Positions 29,661 to 39,871 of a stretch of 64,000 nucleotides of DNA are shown piece by piece. Made by a program: the position numbers and the translations under genes. Origin of the DNA: Rhodopseudomonas palustris (GTDB taxonomy: Bacteria; Pseudomonadota; Alphaproteobacteria; Rhizobiales; Xanthobacteraceae); contig NZ_CP058907.1 in the NCBI RefSeq assembly GCF_013415845.1, positions 3,162,001-3,226,000 of the forward strand. Reading direction: 5' to 3'. The notes under the pieces are model-generated. The model was not told the origin of the DNA. It did no database searches and saw only the letters and a list, made by a program, of their open reading frames with translations. The stretch's first letter is position 1, and each line of letters starts with the position of its first letter.

Positions 29661-29694
29661 CCGTGCCCCGGCCGCGAAACCGTCCGGGGCTCGG
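29661..29694 (+). terminator. Hairpin terminator candidate after hsp20
   Basis: GCCCCGG (29665-29671) pairs with CCGGGGC (29684-29690), extended by CCG/CGG across one mismatch, about 25 bp after the hsp20 stop. A T-rich run is lacking (TTAGTTGC follows), so termination strength is uncertain. Confidence 0.45.
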
Positions 29695-29804
29695 CTTAGT
29701 TGCAAGCAAGTAGCGACTGTTATCAGTCGACAACAACTCGAATTTAACAAGTCTCGGTTGCAATCGGGCCGATCCCTTATCCAACCAGCCCGGGAGCCAC
29801 CTCT

Positions 29805-30053
29805 ATGACTCAGCCGCGACGGTTTGCGCGCGTCCGCCCGAGCGGGCTCGTCTCTGGGAATGCCAATCTGATCGTCGGCCCGAAGCTGCCGGTGATCCCC
29901 TGCCGCGTCGTCGACTACTCGGCCGGCGGCGCCTGCATCGAGCTCAACGCCGATGCGAGTCTGCCGCAGCGGTTCGAGCTGCTGCATGGCGCGACCAAGA
30001 AGAAATGCCGGATGGTGTGGAAGCAGGGCCGCCGCGTCGGGCTGTGCTTCTAG
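29805..30053 (+). CDS. PilZ domain protein (short)
   Basis: An 82-residue protein. RRFARVRPSG (5-14) and VDYSAGGACIEL (36-47) correspond to the RxxxR and D/NxSxxG motifs of PilZ cyclic-di-GMP receptors, and RMVWKQGRRVGLCF is the usual closing strand pair. Both arginines of the first motif are present, so ligand binding is plausible. It is a single-domain protein with no partner domain. It is tail to tail with the MotB-like gene (39 bp), a suggestive neighbour since PilZ proteins often modulate motility, but no operon links them. Confidence 0.8.
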   Translation: MTQPRRFARVRPSGLVSGNANLIVGPKLPVIPCRVVDYSAGGACIELNADASLPQRFELLHGATKKKCRMVWKQGRRVGLCF

Positions 30054-30092
30054 GCCCGAACGATCAATCGAGGTTTATGGCCGAAGCCATTG

Positions 30093-30950
30093 TCAGCGTT
30101 GCAGATCCGGCGGCAGCGGCGGGTTCTCGCGCATCAAGGTAATGGTGACACGGCGGTTGGCCGCGAGCGCCGGCGCGTCCGGAAACAGCGGTTCGCCATC
30201 GCCCTTGCCGACCAGCGACAGTACCTGGCTGGAGGGCAGGCCTTCCTGCTTCAGGACCTCGCGCACTGCGTTGGCGCGGTTGACCGAGAGGCTGAGCGGA
30301 TCGTCGTCGCCGGCTTGCACCACGGTCGCCGCAGTGTGGCCGACGATGATCACGCGCAGCGAGGTGGCGCGCAGCGGGGCGGCGAGCCGGGCGACCAGCT
30401 TGCGGGTGCGTTCGTAAGGCACCGCCGAGCCGTCCGGAAACATCGGGCGACCGTCCTGATCGGTGAGTTCGAGATTGAGCCCGACCGGCGTTTCCTCGAA
30501 CACCACGTTCTTGGACATCTCGGCCAGCTCCGGCACGTCCTGCAGCGCCTGGCGCAGCGAGGCCGACGCCAGCGCGAATTCGCGCTCGGCCTTGGCGTGG
30601 GAAGCCGCACTGCCGGAACCGCCGGATTCTTCCAGATGCGGCGTGTTGCTGGCCTGCTCCGGCGCCACGTTCATCTTGCTCTTGACCTTGCCCTGCACCG
30701 GCACGCCGTCGGTCTCGATCACGCCGGCGAACCGCGAGTTCTGCTGCACGCCGAACGCGTCGCGCATCGAGCCGGCGACGATCTGCATCTTGCGCAAGTC
30801 CTGCGTCGAGAACGACACCAGCATGACGAAGAAGCTGACCAGAAGCCCCATCAGGTCGGCGAACGTGACGAACCAGCCATGCGTCGCGTGAGCTTCCTCG
30901 GCCTTCTTCTTGTTGTTGCCCGAGGACAGGCGCCCACCACCACCCTTCAT
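30093..30950 (-). CDS. MotB-like flagellar stator/OmpA family protein
   Basis: A 285-residue bitopic protein. Seen: a basic N-terminus (KGGGGRLSSGNNKKK), a membrane segment FADLMGLLVSFFVMLVSFS with Asp32 at the position of the proton-carrying Asp32 of E. coli MotB, a linker, and a C-terminal OmpA/MotB peptidoglycan-binding domain (about 150-275; VIIVGHTAATVV, LSVNRANAVREVL, ANRRVTITL). The start at 30950 places the membrane helix normally. No motA or other flagellar gene is adjacent; the 259-bp upstream gap holds no recognisable gene. It could serve a flagellar stator encoded elsewhere. Confidence 0.85.
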   Translation of the reverse strand: MKGGGGRLSSGNNKKKAEEAHATHGWFVTFADLMGLLVSFFVMLVSFSTQDLRKMQIVAGSMRDAFGVQQNSRFAGVIETDGVPVQGKVKSKMNVAPEQASNTPHLEESGGSGSAASHAKAEREFALASASLRQALQDVPELAEMSKNVVFEETPVGLNLELTDQDGRPMFPDGSAVPYERTRKLVARLAAPLRATSLRVIIVGHTAATVVQAGDDDPLSLSVNRANAVREVLKQEGLPSSQVLSLVGKGDGEPLFPDAPALAANRRVTITLMRENPPLPPDLQR

Positions 30951-31209
30951 CGGACTGGATCCGATGCGGTCGACGACGGCAACAAGATGGGAAATTCGAA
31001 GCGCATGAGCGGATCGCCGCTGGTCAAAACCCGGCGCCGCGACCCCGCATGCGGTGCAAGGTGATTGCAGCAAGATGCGCTTCGCAGCGGCATTTCTTGT
31101 AGCGGCTGCGGATTACCAAACGGTTTCGTAAGCCTATAACATTCTTTAACCAAAATGCGCCTGTCTCACCAATCTGCACATCAACGCTCCTCACCGACAA
31201 GGCTTCAAC

Positions 31210-31836
31210 ATGACCACCGCCCTCGCCCCCGGCGCCGCCGATGCGCTGCTGTTCGATCTCGGCCGCGTGGTGATCGACTACGATCTGCGCCGCACGTTGA
31301 AGGCCTGGGCCGTCGAGCTCGGCAGCGATCCGCACACGCTGATGGCGAAGCTCGCGCAGAACGACACATTCCACCGCTACGAGACCGGCCACGTCACCGA
31401 CGCCGAGTTCTTCGCCGCGGTAAGGACCGCGCTCGGACTGACGCTGACCGACGCGCAGCTGCGCGAAGGCTGGAATGCGATCTTCATCGGCGAGATGCCC
31501 GGCATCGCGCCGCTGCTCAACCGCGCCGCCAAGCAGCTACCGCTATACGCGCTGTCTAACACCAACGACTCGCACATCGCGCATTTCTCGGAGCACTACG
31601 CCGAACTGTTGGTGCACTTCCGCGAATTGTTTCTGTCGTCGCGGATCGGAATGCGCAAGCCGAACGGCGAGACCTATGATTTCGTCGTCAAGGCGATCGG
31701 CATCGCGCCGCAGCGCATTGTGTTCTTCGACGATCTGGCGGAAAACGTCGAGGCGGCGCGTGAGCGTGGGCTGCACGCAGTCCAGGTGCATTCCAGCGAC
31801 GACGTCGCCCGCACGCTCGATCAGCTTGGGCTGTAA
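31210..31836 (+). CDS. HAD superfamily hydrolase (epoxide hydrolase N-terminal-like subtype)
   Basis: A 208-residue haloacid-dehalogenase-fold enzyme. Seen: motif I in LLFDLGRVVIDYD with nucleophile Asp16, motif II in LYALSNTNDSHI, motif III Lys in MRKPNGETYDFVV, and motif IV in IVFFDDLAENVEAARERGL. The FDLGxVV form of motif I is that of the phosphatase-like domain of soluble epoxide hydrolases and YihX-type sugar phosphatases. It starts a three-gene same-strand run with the thioesterase (30 bp downstream) and arr. Confidence 0.92.
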   Translation: MTTALAPGAADALLFDLGRVVIDYDLRRTLKAWAVELGSDPHTLMAKLAQNDTFHRYETGHVTDAEFFAAVRTALGLTLTDAQLREGWNAIFIGEMPGIAPLLNRAAKQLPLYALSNTNDSHIAHFSEHYAELLVHFRELFLSSRIGMRKPNGETYDFVVKAIGIAPQRIVFFDDLAENVEAARERGLHAVQVHSSDDVARTLDQLGL

Positions 31837-31866
31837 GCGCGCGAAACCAACGACCGACGAGACGTG

Positions 31867-32355
31867 ATGATGACCAACGCTGCCGCCGATCTTGCCTGGG
31901 ATCATCCCGCGCCGTTCACGCTGCCGATGACGCCCGCGCCCGCCGACATCGACGGTCTCAATCACACCAACAATTCAGTGTACGTCCGTTGGTGCGACAG
32001 CGTCGGCTGGGCGCATTCCGAAGCGCTCGGCCTGTCGCTCACCGACTGGCAGCGGATCGATCGGGCGATGGCGATCCGCCGCGGCGAATACGACTACCTG
32101 CTGCCGAGTCACTTGGGCGACGAGCTGCTGCTCGGAACCTGGATCTATGGCAGCGACGGCAAGTTGGTGATGGAACGGCGCTTCCAGCTGATCCGCCTGC
32201 GCGACGGCGCCACCATCATGCGCGGACGCTGGCAGTTGGTGTGCATCGAACTGAGCAGCGGCCGCCCCCGGCGCCTGCCACCGGAATTCGCCAGCGTCTA
32301 CCTGCCGGTGATGATCAAGTCCGACGACGGCGGCGAAGCACCGGCAACGGCTTAG
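31867..32355 (+). CDS. Acyl-CoA thioesterase, 4-hydroxybenzoyl-CoA thioesterase (hot-dog) family
   Basis: A 162-163 residue hot-dog-fold thioesterase. PADIDGLNHTNNSVYVRWCD matches the 4HBT active-site motif, with Asp and His before the Asn-Asn and the start of the long helix. Further family strands are RAMAIRRGEYDYLLPSHLGD and MERRFQLIRLRDGATIMRG. The start is either ATG at 31867 or the next one at 31870. Separated by 30 bp from the HAD gene, so probably co-transcribed. The acyl substrate cannot be read from sequence. Confidence 0.88.
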   Translation: MMTNAAADLAWDHPAPFTLPMTPAPADIDGLNHTNNSVYVRWCDSVGWAHSEALGLSLTDWQRIDRAMAIRRGEYDYLLPSHLGDELLLGTWIYGSDGKLVMERRFQLIRLRDGATIMRGRWQLVCIELSSGRPRRLPPEFASVYLPVMIKSDDGGEAPATA

Positions 32356-32502
32356 TACCGGCCTCTCCTGCTCGGTTTCACTGCGTCTCAAGCTGGGGCG
32401 AAGGAAACCGCGACGCACGCGGTATCAGCCCCAAGCCTGATGAACCCGACAGGGGCCAACGTCGTTGCCCCATCGGCTCAGTGCCACCGGAGCGCATTCC
32501 TC

Positions 32503-32916
32503 ATGTCCGCAGCGGCCAGCATGTTCGTGCGTCAGTTCTTCCACGGGACGCGAGCAGATCTCAGTCCCGGCGAGCTGATCGTGGTCGGCTACCAGTCCAA
32601 TTTCACCACCGCCGCACCGCTATCCTGGGTGTATTTCTCCGGCACGCTGGATGCCGCGATCTGGGGCGCCGAGCTGGCGGCCGGCGATGCGCCGCAGCGG
32701 ATTTATGTGGTCGAGCCGACCGGCCCGTTCGAGGACGATCCCAACCTCACCGACAAGAAGTTTCCCGGCAACCCGACGCTGTCCTATCGCTCGAAGCATC
32801 CGCTGCGCATCGTCGCCGAACTGACCAAGTGGCAGGGCCACTCGCCCGAGCGCGTGCAGCAGATGAAGGACGGTCTCGCGCGCCTCAGCGCAGAGGGCGC
32901 TGAGATCATCGATTAG
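32503..32916 (+). CDS. arr: Arr-type (rifampin) NAD+--ADP-ribosyltransferase
   Basis: A 137-residue small ADP-ribosyltransferase closely resembling Arr enzymes that inactivate rifamycins. Seen: FFHGTRADL with His14, SWVYFSG with Tyr44, and the strongly conserved VVEPTGPFEDDPNLTDKKFP block with Asp79; these match the catalytic His-Tyr-Asp spacing of Arr. PGNPTLSYRSKHPLRIV is another near-invariant segment. Start at 32503 or 32521 cannot be separated by sequence. It is 147 bp downstream of the thioesterase gene and may have its own promoter. Whether it gives resistance here is unknown. Confidence 0.93.
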   Translation: MSAAASMFVRQFFHGTRADLSPGELIVVGYQSNFTTAAPLSWVYFSGTLDAAIWGAELAAGDAPQRIYVVEPTGPFEDDPNLTDKKFPGNPTLSYRSKHPLRIVAELTKWQGHSPERVQQMKDGLARLSAEGAEIID

Positions 32917-32959
32917 CGCTTCAGACCGCTACAGCGCGCAAGAACGCTGCAAGCATCCG

Positions 32960-33301
32960 TTACTGCGCCGGCAGCGCCCGGCAATCCATCGAATACACCA
33001 GCTCGCCCTTGGCGGTACGGCCGATCGGCTGGCACGGCGTCGAAGCACGGCCCGCCTGTGCGCTCGGCGCCGCCGTGGGCCGCGCGGCTTCGCTCGGAGC
33101 CGCAGCCGGCGCAACGGCCGGGGCCGTTGCAGCAGGCGCTGCAGGTTCAGGTGCGGATGCAGGCGGCGGACCGTAGTCGCCGGCGTTGAACGACGGCGCC
33201 CAGCCTTTGCTCCAGTCGTGGCGCATCCAATACACCGAGCCGAACGCGATGATGCCGACCACGACCATGATCCGCAGGAACCATTTCGGGAAATCTTCCA
33301 T
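32960..33301 (-). CDS. Hypothetical single-pass membrane protein with Ala/Pro-rich linker
   Basis: A 113-residue protein (118 if the ATG at 33316 is used). The order is MEDFPKWFLRI, one hydrophobic helix (MVVVGIIAFGSVYW), an Ala/Pro-rich low-complexity linker of about 50 residues, and a compact C-terminal motif with STPCQPIGRTAKGELVYSMDC, in which two Cys could form a disulfide. The topology suggests a membrane anchor with a periplasmic end. I do not recognise the family. It is convergent with arr and divergent from glp. Confidence 0.6.
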   Translation of the reverse strand: MEDFPKWFLRIMVVVGIIAFGSVYWMRHDWSKGWAPSFNAGDYGPPPASAPEPAAPAATAPAVAPAAAPSEAARPTAAPSAQAGRASTPCQPIGRTAKGELVYSMDCRALPAQ

Positions 33302-33500
33302 CTGCGCGCTCCACATCCGCTCGATGCCTGGAACCGGTCGTACAGGCGAAGGCGACGGTTCGACAATAATGATTTAGGCCGACGCGGCGGGACGCCGCGC
33401 TCGCCACCGACGCCCGAGCGGATCTTGCGCGGACGCCGCGCGCCACCTAAAGCCGGACCGTGACGGTTCGATTTCAATTCGCCTGCGAGGGAGCAGCCCG

Positions 33501-34712
33501 ATGGCCTTGATGCCGGTCGACGACGCGCTGGCCGCGGTGCTGGCTGGTGCGCACGGGCTCGACACCGAGCTGGTCGCGCTCGAAGACGCCTACCGCCGCG
33601 TACTGGCGCGCGACCTCGCCGCGCTGCGGACCCAGCCGCCGCAGGCGATGTCGGCGATGGACGGCTACGCCGTGCGTGCCGCCGACGTCGCCGCGACGCC
33701 GGCGACGCTCCAGGTGATCGGCGAGATCGCCGCCGGCCGGCCCGCCACGATCGGCATCGGTCCTGGCGAAGCGCTGCGGATCTTCACCGGCGGCGTGGTG
33801 CCGGATGGTTCGGACGCGGTGGTGATCCAGGAAGACACCGCGCGTGACGGTGACCGGGTCACCGTCAACGAAGCCGTCAGACCCGGCCGCCACATCCGCC
33901 CCACAGGCATCGATTTCAAGGAAGGCCAGGTGCTGCTGCGCCAAGGTCACCGGCTGAGCGACCGCGACCTCGCGCTCGCTGCCGGCATGAACCACGCAGC
34001 CCTGCCGGTGCACCGCCGACCGCGGCTGGCGATGCTCGCCACCGGCGACGAGCTGGTGATGCCGGGCACGACGCCCGCCCCCGGCCAGATCGTCTATTCC
34101 AACGGCTACGCGCTGCGCGCCCTGGCGCGCGCCGAGGGCGCCGACGTGATCGACCTCGGCATCGCCGCCGACACGCTGGAGGCGACACAGGCAGCGATCC
34201 GGCAGGCGCGCGATCTCGGCGTCGATCTGCTCGTCACCACGGGCGGCGCCTCGGCCGGCGACCACGATCTGGTCAAGGGTGCGCTGGAAGCCGAGGGTAC
34301 CGCGATCGCGTTCTGGAAGATCGCGATGCGCCCGGGCAAGCCGATGATGCACGGCCATCTCGGCCCGATGCGGGTGATCGGCCTGCCCGGCAATCCGGTG
34401 TCGTCCTATGTCTGCGCGGTACTGTTCATGGTGCCGCTGATCCGGGCGCTGTGCGGCATGAGCCAGCCGCGGCACGTCCGCGAGCCGGCGCTGCTCGGCG
34501 CGGACCTTTCCGCCAACGATCAGCGCGAGGACTATCTGCGCGCCACGCTGTCGCACGACGAAACCGGCCGGCAGGTCGCCACTCCGGTCGACAGTCAGGA
34601 TTCGTCGCTGCTGGCGCGGCTGGCGACGGCGGAAGCGCTGATCGTGCGCCCGTCTTTCGCGCCGGCCGCCTCGGCCGGTTCCCCCTGCGTCATCCTTAAG
34701 CTCCCGCTATAG
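33501..34712 (+). CDS. moeA: Molybdopterin molybdenumtransferase (MoeA/Glp family)
   Basis: A 403-residue enzyme inserting molybdenum into adenylylated molybdopterin. Seen: [17 protein letters not shown] in domain [21 protein letters not shown], the [11 protein letters not shown] and [13 protein letters not shown] region, [18 protein letters not shown] (molybdopterin binding), [15 protein letters not shown], and [15 protein letters not shown]. The C-terminal beta domain closes the protein. Length is standard. It precedes lexA on the same strand, as in many Rhizobiales, but is separated from moaC by the accessory block. Confidence 0.96.
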
Positions 34713-34751
34713 CAACCCGTGAAATTCCTGGTTCTCGATTAAGAGGTTGCG

Positions 34752-34766
34752 GAACACACCCCGAAC
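34752..34766 (+). promoter_or_regulatory. LexA box (GAAC-N7-GAAC) upstream of lexA
   Basis: GAAC at 34752-34755 and GAAC at 34763-34766 with exactly seven bases between them. This is the established alphaproteobacterial LexA operator in reverse orientation to GTTC-N7-GTTC. It lies 123 bp upstream of the lexA start, overlapping TTGCGG, a possible -35. Autoregulation of lexA is the expected role. Confidence 0.82.
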
Positions 34767-34777
34767 AGATAGTGTCC

Positions 34778-34792
34778 GTTCATGATTTGTTT
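34778..34792 (+). promoter_or_regulatory. Second, near-consensus LexA box (GTTC-N7-GTTT)
   Basis: GTTC at 34778-34781 followed after seven bases by GTTT at 34789-34792. One mismatch from the alphaproteobacterial consensus GTTC-N7-GTTC, 12 bp after the first box. It may allow cooperative binding. Confidence 0.5.
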
Positions 34793-34888
34793 TCGAGATT
34801 CGGCGACGATCATGCTCTCGCAAGGGCTTGTCGCCCGAACCGAAACACACCGCGAACCGGCTCATTATCGCCGACTGGGGATTCGCCG

Positions 34889-35599
34889 ATGCTGACGCGC
34901 AAGCAGTTTGAGCTGTTGAAATTCATCAACGAGCGGCTGAAGGAAGCCGGCGTCCCGCCGTCCTTCGACGAGATGAAGGATGCGCTCGACCTGCGCTCGA
35001 AGTCGGGCATCCACCGCCTGATCACTGCGCTGGAAGAGCGCGGCTTCATTCGCCGGCTGCCGAACCGCGCCCGAGCGATCGAAGTGATCAAACTGCCTGA
35101 CACCGGCGGCATGCCCGGCAACAGCCGCCGTGGCTTCACCCCGAGCGTGATCGAAGGCAATCTCGGCAAGGTGCGCCCACCGAGCCCGACTCCGGCTGAG
35201 GATGACCACGATCGCGGCAGCGTCGCAGTGCCGGTGATGGGCCGGATCGCAGCCGGTACTCCGATCGAAGCGCTGCAAAGTCGCAGTCACACCATCAGCG
35301 TGCCGGCCGACATGCTTGGCTCCGGCGAGCATTATGCGCTGGAAGTTCGCGGCGACTCGATGGTCGAAGCCGGCATCCTCGACGGTGATATGGCCCTGAT
35401 CCAGAAGAACGACGTCGCCGACACCGGCGACATCGTGGTGGCGCTGATCGACGAAGAGGAAGCCACGCTGAAGCGTTTCCGCCGCCGCGGCGCCTCGATC
35501 GCGCTGGAGCCGGCCAACGCCGCCTATGAGGTGCGGATTCTTCCGCCGAACCGCGTCCGCATCCAGGGCAAGCTGATCGGGCTTTACCGCAAGTATTGA
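34889..35599 (+). CDS. lexA: LexA repressor (SOS regulator)
   Basis: A 236-residue transcriptional repressor that self-cleaves when RecA is activated by DNA damage. Seen: the winged-helix DNA-binding domain [20 protein letters not shown] with the recognition helix [19 protein letters not shown], a long linker, the Ala122-Gly123 cleavage site in [11 protein letters not shown], catalytic Ser157 in [17 protein letters not shown], and Lys195 in EATLKRF. The start at 34889 fits the family exactly. Two LexA-type operators lie upstream. It converges on comEC. Confidence 0.98.
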
Positions 35600-35667
35600 G
35601 ACGAGCGGCAACGAACGCCGCGCATCGCTATCGCAACAATCCGTCTGCAGGCGCCGCCCTTTGGGCC

Positions 35668-38010
35668 TCACTCCTCGCCCGTTTGATCCTGCGGGGCTGG
35701 CGTGGCGTCGACCGGGGGCCGACGGACGGAAGGTCCGGTCGAGACAGTGGCGTCCATCGCCTCCGCGGTCGCTGGAGCCCATGGCCGGCTCGGGCCGCGA
35801 GGTCGGGTCGCCTCAGCCACAAACAGCCCTGGGTCGCTTCCGCTCCGCCGCAGCGCCAGCGCGCCATTCGCCTGCAATTCGTCCCGACCGATCACCCGTG
35901 CGGCGCAATCCGGCGGCGGCTGGCCGGCGGTGATGATAAGCACGGCGCGGGCGCAGTCGTCCGCGAGCCCATCGGGCCGCAGCGACAGCGCCACCAGCCG
36001 TCCGTCCGCCAATGGCGTCACGCATCCGTCCGGATCGCAGGAGACGCCAGCGCGCAACGAGGCCGCATCCGGCGCACGGGAGTCGGCATCGGCCGCGAGC
36101 CACTCCTTCAGCCGGAACGCATCGGCGCCGCTCTGCATCAGGTGCAGCCGGCCGTCGGCGCCGCGCACCGCGACCTGCCTGCCGTCGCCGGCAACCAGTA
36201 CGTCCGGCTGCGGCGTCAGCGCTGCCCAGGCGACGGCGACGCCAACGCCGAGCGCCCCGCCCCAGCGCAGCGGCGAGCGCAACAGGCCGAGCATCACGAT
36301 ACCGAGCGAGGCGACGAGCAAAGGTCCGGTGCCGAACGCGGTAACCCGGCCGACCGCGCCCGGGAGCGCTGCCACCCATTGCGCGACCAGGATCATCCAG
36401 TCGATTCCGAGCTCCATGATCCGCCAGAACGGCGCATCGAGCCCGAACGGCATCGCCGCGAGCCCGAGCAGCCCCGCCGGCATCACGATCGCCGACACCA
36501 CCGGCATCGCCGCCAGGTTGCTGAGCACGCCATAAGGCGTGATGCGGTGGAAATGATAGGCGGCATACGGCATCGTCGCGAAACCGGCGACCAGCGAGGC
36601 GAGCGCCAGCAGCGCAATTTCCCGCCCGCCCCACGTCGCTACCCGCGCCGCCACTGAGCTGTCGTCCGCACCGAACAGCGCCGGCATGCCGATCTGCACC
36701 AGCGCCACCAAACCGAGTGTGGCCGCAAACGACATCTGGAAGCTCGGATGCACCAACGCTTCCGGCGCGATCAGCAGCACCACCAGCGCCGCAAGCGCCA
36801 ATGTGCGAAACGTGATGGCACGGCGGTCGACCATCACGGCGATCAGCACCACCGCGGTCATCAGAAAGCTGCGCTGGGTCGCGACTTCCGCACCCGACAG
36901 CGCCAGATAGAACGCCGCAGCGAGCAGCGCGACCGCGGCCGCGGCCTTCTTGATCGGAAACGTCACGGTCAACCGCGGGATCAGCGCCAGCAGTGCGCGC
37001 AACGCGAAGAACACCACGCCAGCCACCACCGCCATGTGATAGCCGGAGATCGACAGCACGTGACCGAGACCGGAAATGAACATTGCGTCGTTCACCGGCG
37101 TCGAGATCGCGTCACGCTTGCCGGTGAGCAGAGCGGTGGCGATCGCGCGCGGATCGCCGCCGAGCGACGCGCGGATCCGGGCGTCGATCGCATCGCGCAG
37201 GCCCTGCATCACCGCGGCGTAGCGCAAGCGCCAGCCGCCGTCCTGCGGCGGCTCGGCGGTGGTCATTGCACCGAGAACGAAGCCGGACGCGGCGATGCCC
37301 TGGAAATACAGATCGCGCGCGAAGTCGTAGCTGCCCGGCCGCAACGGCTGGAGCGGCGGCTGCAGCCGCACCTTCAGCGTCACGAAGCTACCGACCGCCG
37401 GCGCCGTACCCTTCTTCACCGACAGACGCACCCGCTCCAGCGTGGGCGCCCGCGCCGCCTGCATCTGCGTCACTCGTAGGACGAAGCGGTCGGTGCGCTC
37501 GCGCTCTTCCCGGATTTCGACGAAGCCCCGCAGCTCCGCTGCGAAGACGGGCGCAGCCAGCACCGGATGCGCGATCCGCGCAGCTTTCAGCGACGCTGTC
37601 GCAAAGCCAGCCAGCAGAGCCGTCAGCAACAAGACCGGCGCGAATGCTCGGCTGCGCCGAAGCAGGACAGCCGCGATGACGAAGCCAGCCGCGGTCGCAG
37701 CTGCCACCCAGGCAACCGGCTCGTGATCGGCGGCGAAGTACAAGGCAATACCGGCGCCGAACGCCACCGGCGTCCACGGCAGCAACCGGCCCGGCCCCGC
37801 TTCGGCCCGCACCCAGTCGCGTAACAGATCAAGAAACGCCGGTCCCCACGACAGGCCGAAGGGCAGCAACGCACCCGCGCCCGCCGGCGCCCTGGTCGGC
37901 CATGTCCGTGCTCTGGTCCGATCGCGCCGCTCCACGGCACCCGCCCCCGTCCGCCGCGGACAGAACAGTGGAGCAGAATGCGTCCGCCAGCAATCACCGG
38001 CGGAGCGCAA
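35668..38010 (-). CDS. comEC: ComEC/Rec2 family competence-type membrane protein
   Basis: A 780-residue polytopic membrane protein. Seen: an N-terminal DUF4131 region with several helices (about 70-190), then the competence domain with GLGHVLSISGYHMAVVAGVVF, SGAEVATQRSFLMTAVVLIAV and LVHPSFQMSFAATLGLVAL, the core of the DNA-uptake channel. The C-terminal region lacks a recognisable metallo-beta-lactamase domain, as in many Rhizobiales versions. The exact start is uncertain; 38010 is the only ATG that precedes the first helices. It follows glnS by 17 bp. No other competence gene is visible. Confidence 0.9.
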   Translation of the reverse strand: MRSAGDCWRTHSAPLFCPRRTGAGAVERRDRTRARTWPTRAPAGAGALLPFGLSWGPAFLDLLRDWVRAEAGPGRLLPWTPVAFGAGIALYFAADHEPVAWVAAATAAGFVIAAVLLRRSRAFAPVLLLTALLAGFATASLKAARIAHPVLAAPVFAAELRGFVEIREERERTDRFVLRVTQMQAARAPTLERVRLSVKKGTAPAVGSFVTLKVRLQPPLQPLRPGSYDFARDLYFQGIAASGFVLGAMTTAEPPQDGGWRLRYAAVMQGLRDAIDARIRASLGGDPRAIATALLTGKRDAISTPVNDAMFISGLGHVLSISGYHMAVVAGVVFFALRALLALIPRLTVTFPIKKAAAAVALLAAAFYLALSGAEVATQRSFLMTAVVLIAVMVDRRAITFRTLALAALVVLLIAPEALVHPSFQMSFAATLGLVALVQIGMPALFGADDSSVAARVATWGGREIALLALASLVAGFATMPYAAYHFHRITPYGVLSNLAAMPVVSAIVMPAGLLGLAAMPFGLDAPFWRIMELGIDWMILVAQWVAALPGAVGRVTAFGTGPLLVASLGIVMLGLLRSPLRWGGALGVGVAVAWAALTPQPDVLVAGDGRQVAVRGADGRLHLMQSGADAFRLKEWLAADADSRAPDAASLRAGVSCDPDGCVTPLADGRLVALSLRPDGLADDCARAVLIITAGQPPPDCAARVIGRDELQANGALALRRSGSDPGLFVAEATRPRGPSRPWAPATAEAMDATVSTGPSVRRPPVDATPAPQDQTGEE

Positions 38011-38027
38011 TCAGGATCAGTGGTCGC

Positions 38028-39710
<1,683 letters not shown>

Positions 39711-39871
39711 GCGTCAATCGTCCTACTGGTCGGAACCGAAAGGGGTATCTGCCAAATCCGTCGCCCCGCGCCAACCCCCAGGGGCTGTGCGGACCACTTT
39801 AGTTATGCGCCGATCCTGCTATACACCCTGCGCGCCGCTCCGGCGCGTTCCCTTCCCTGCAATTGGTTCGA

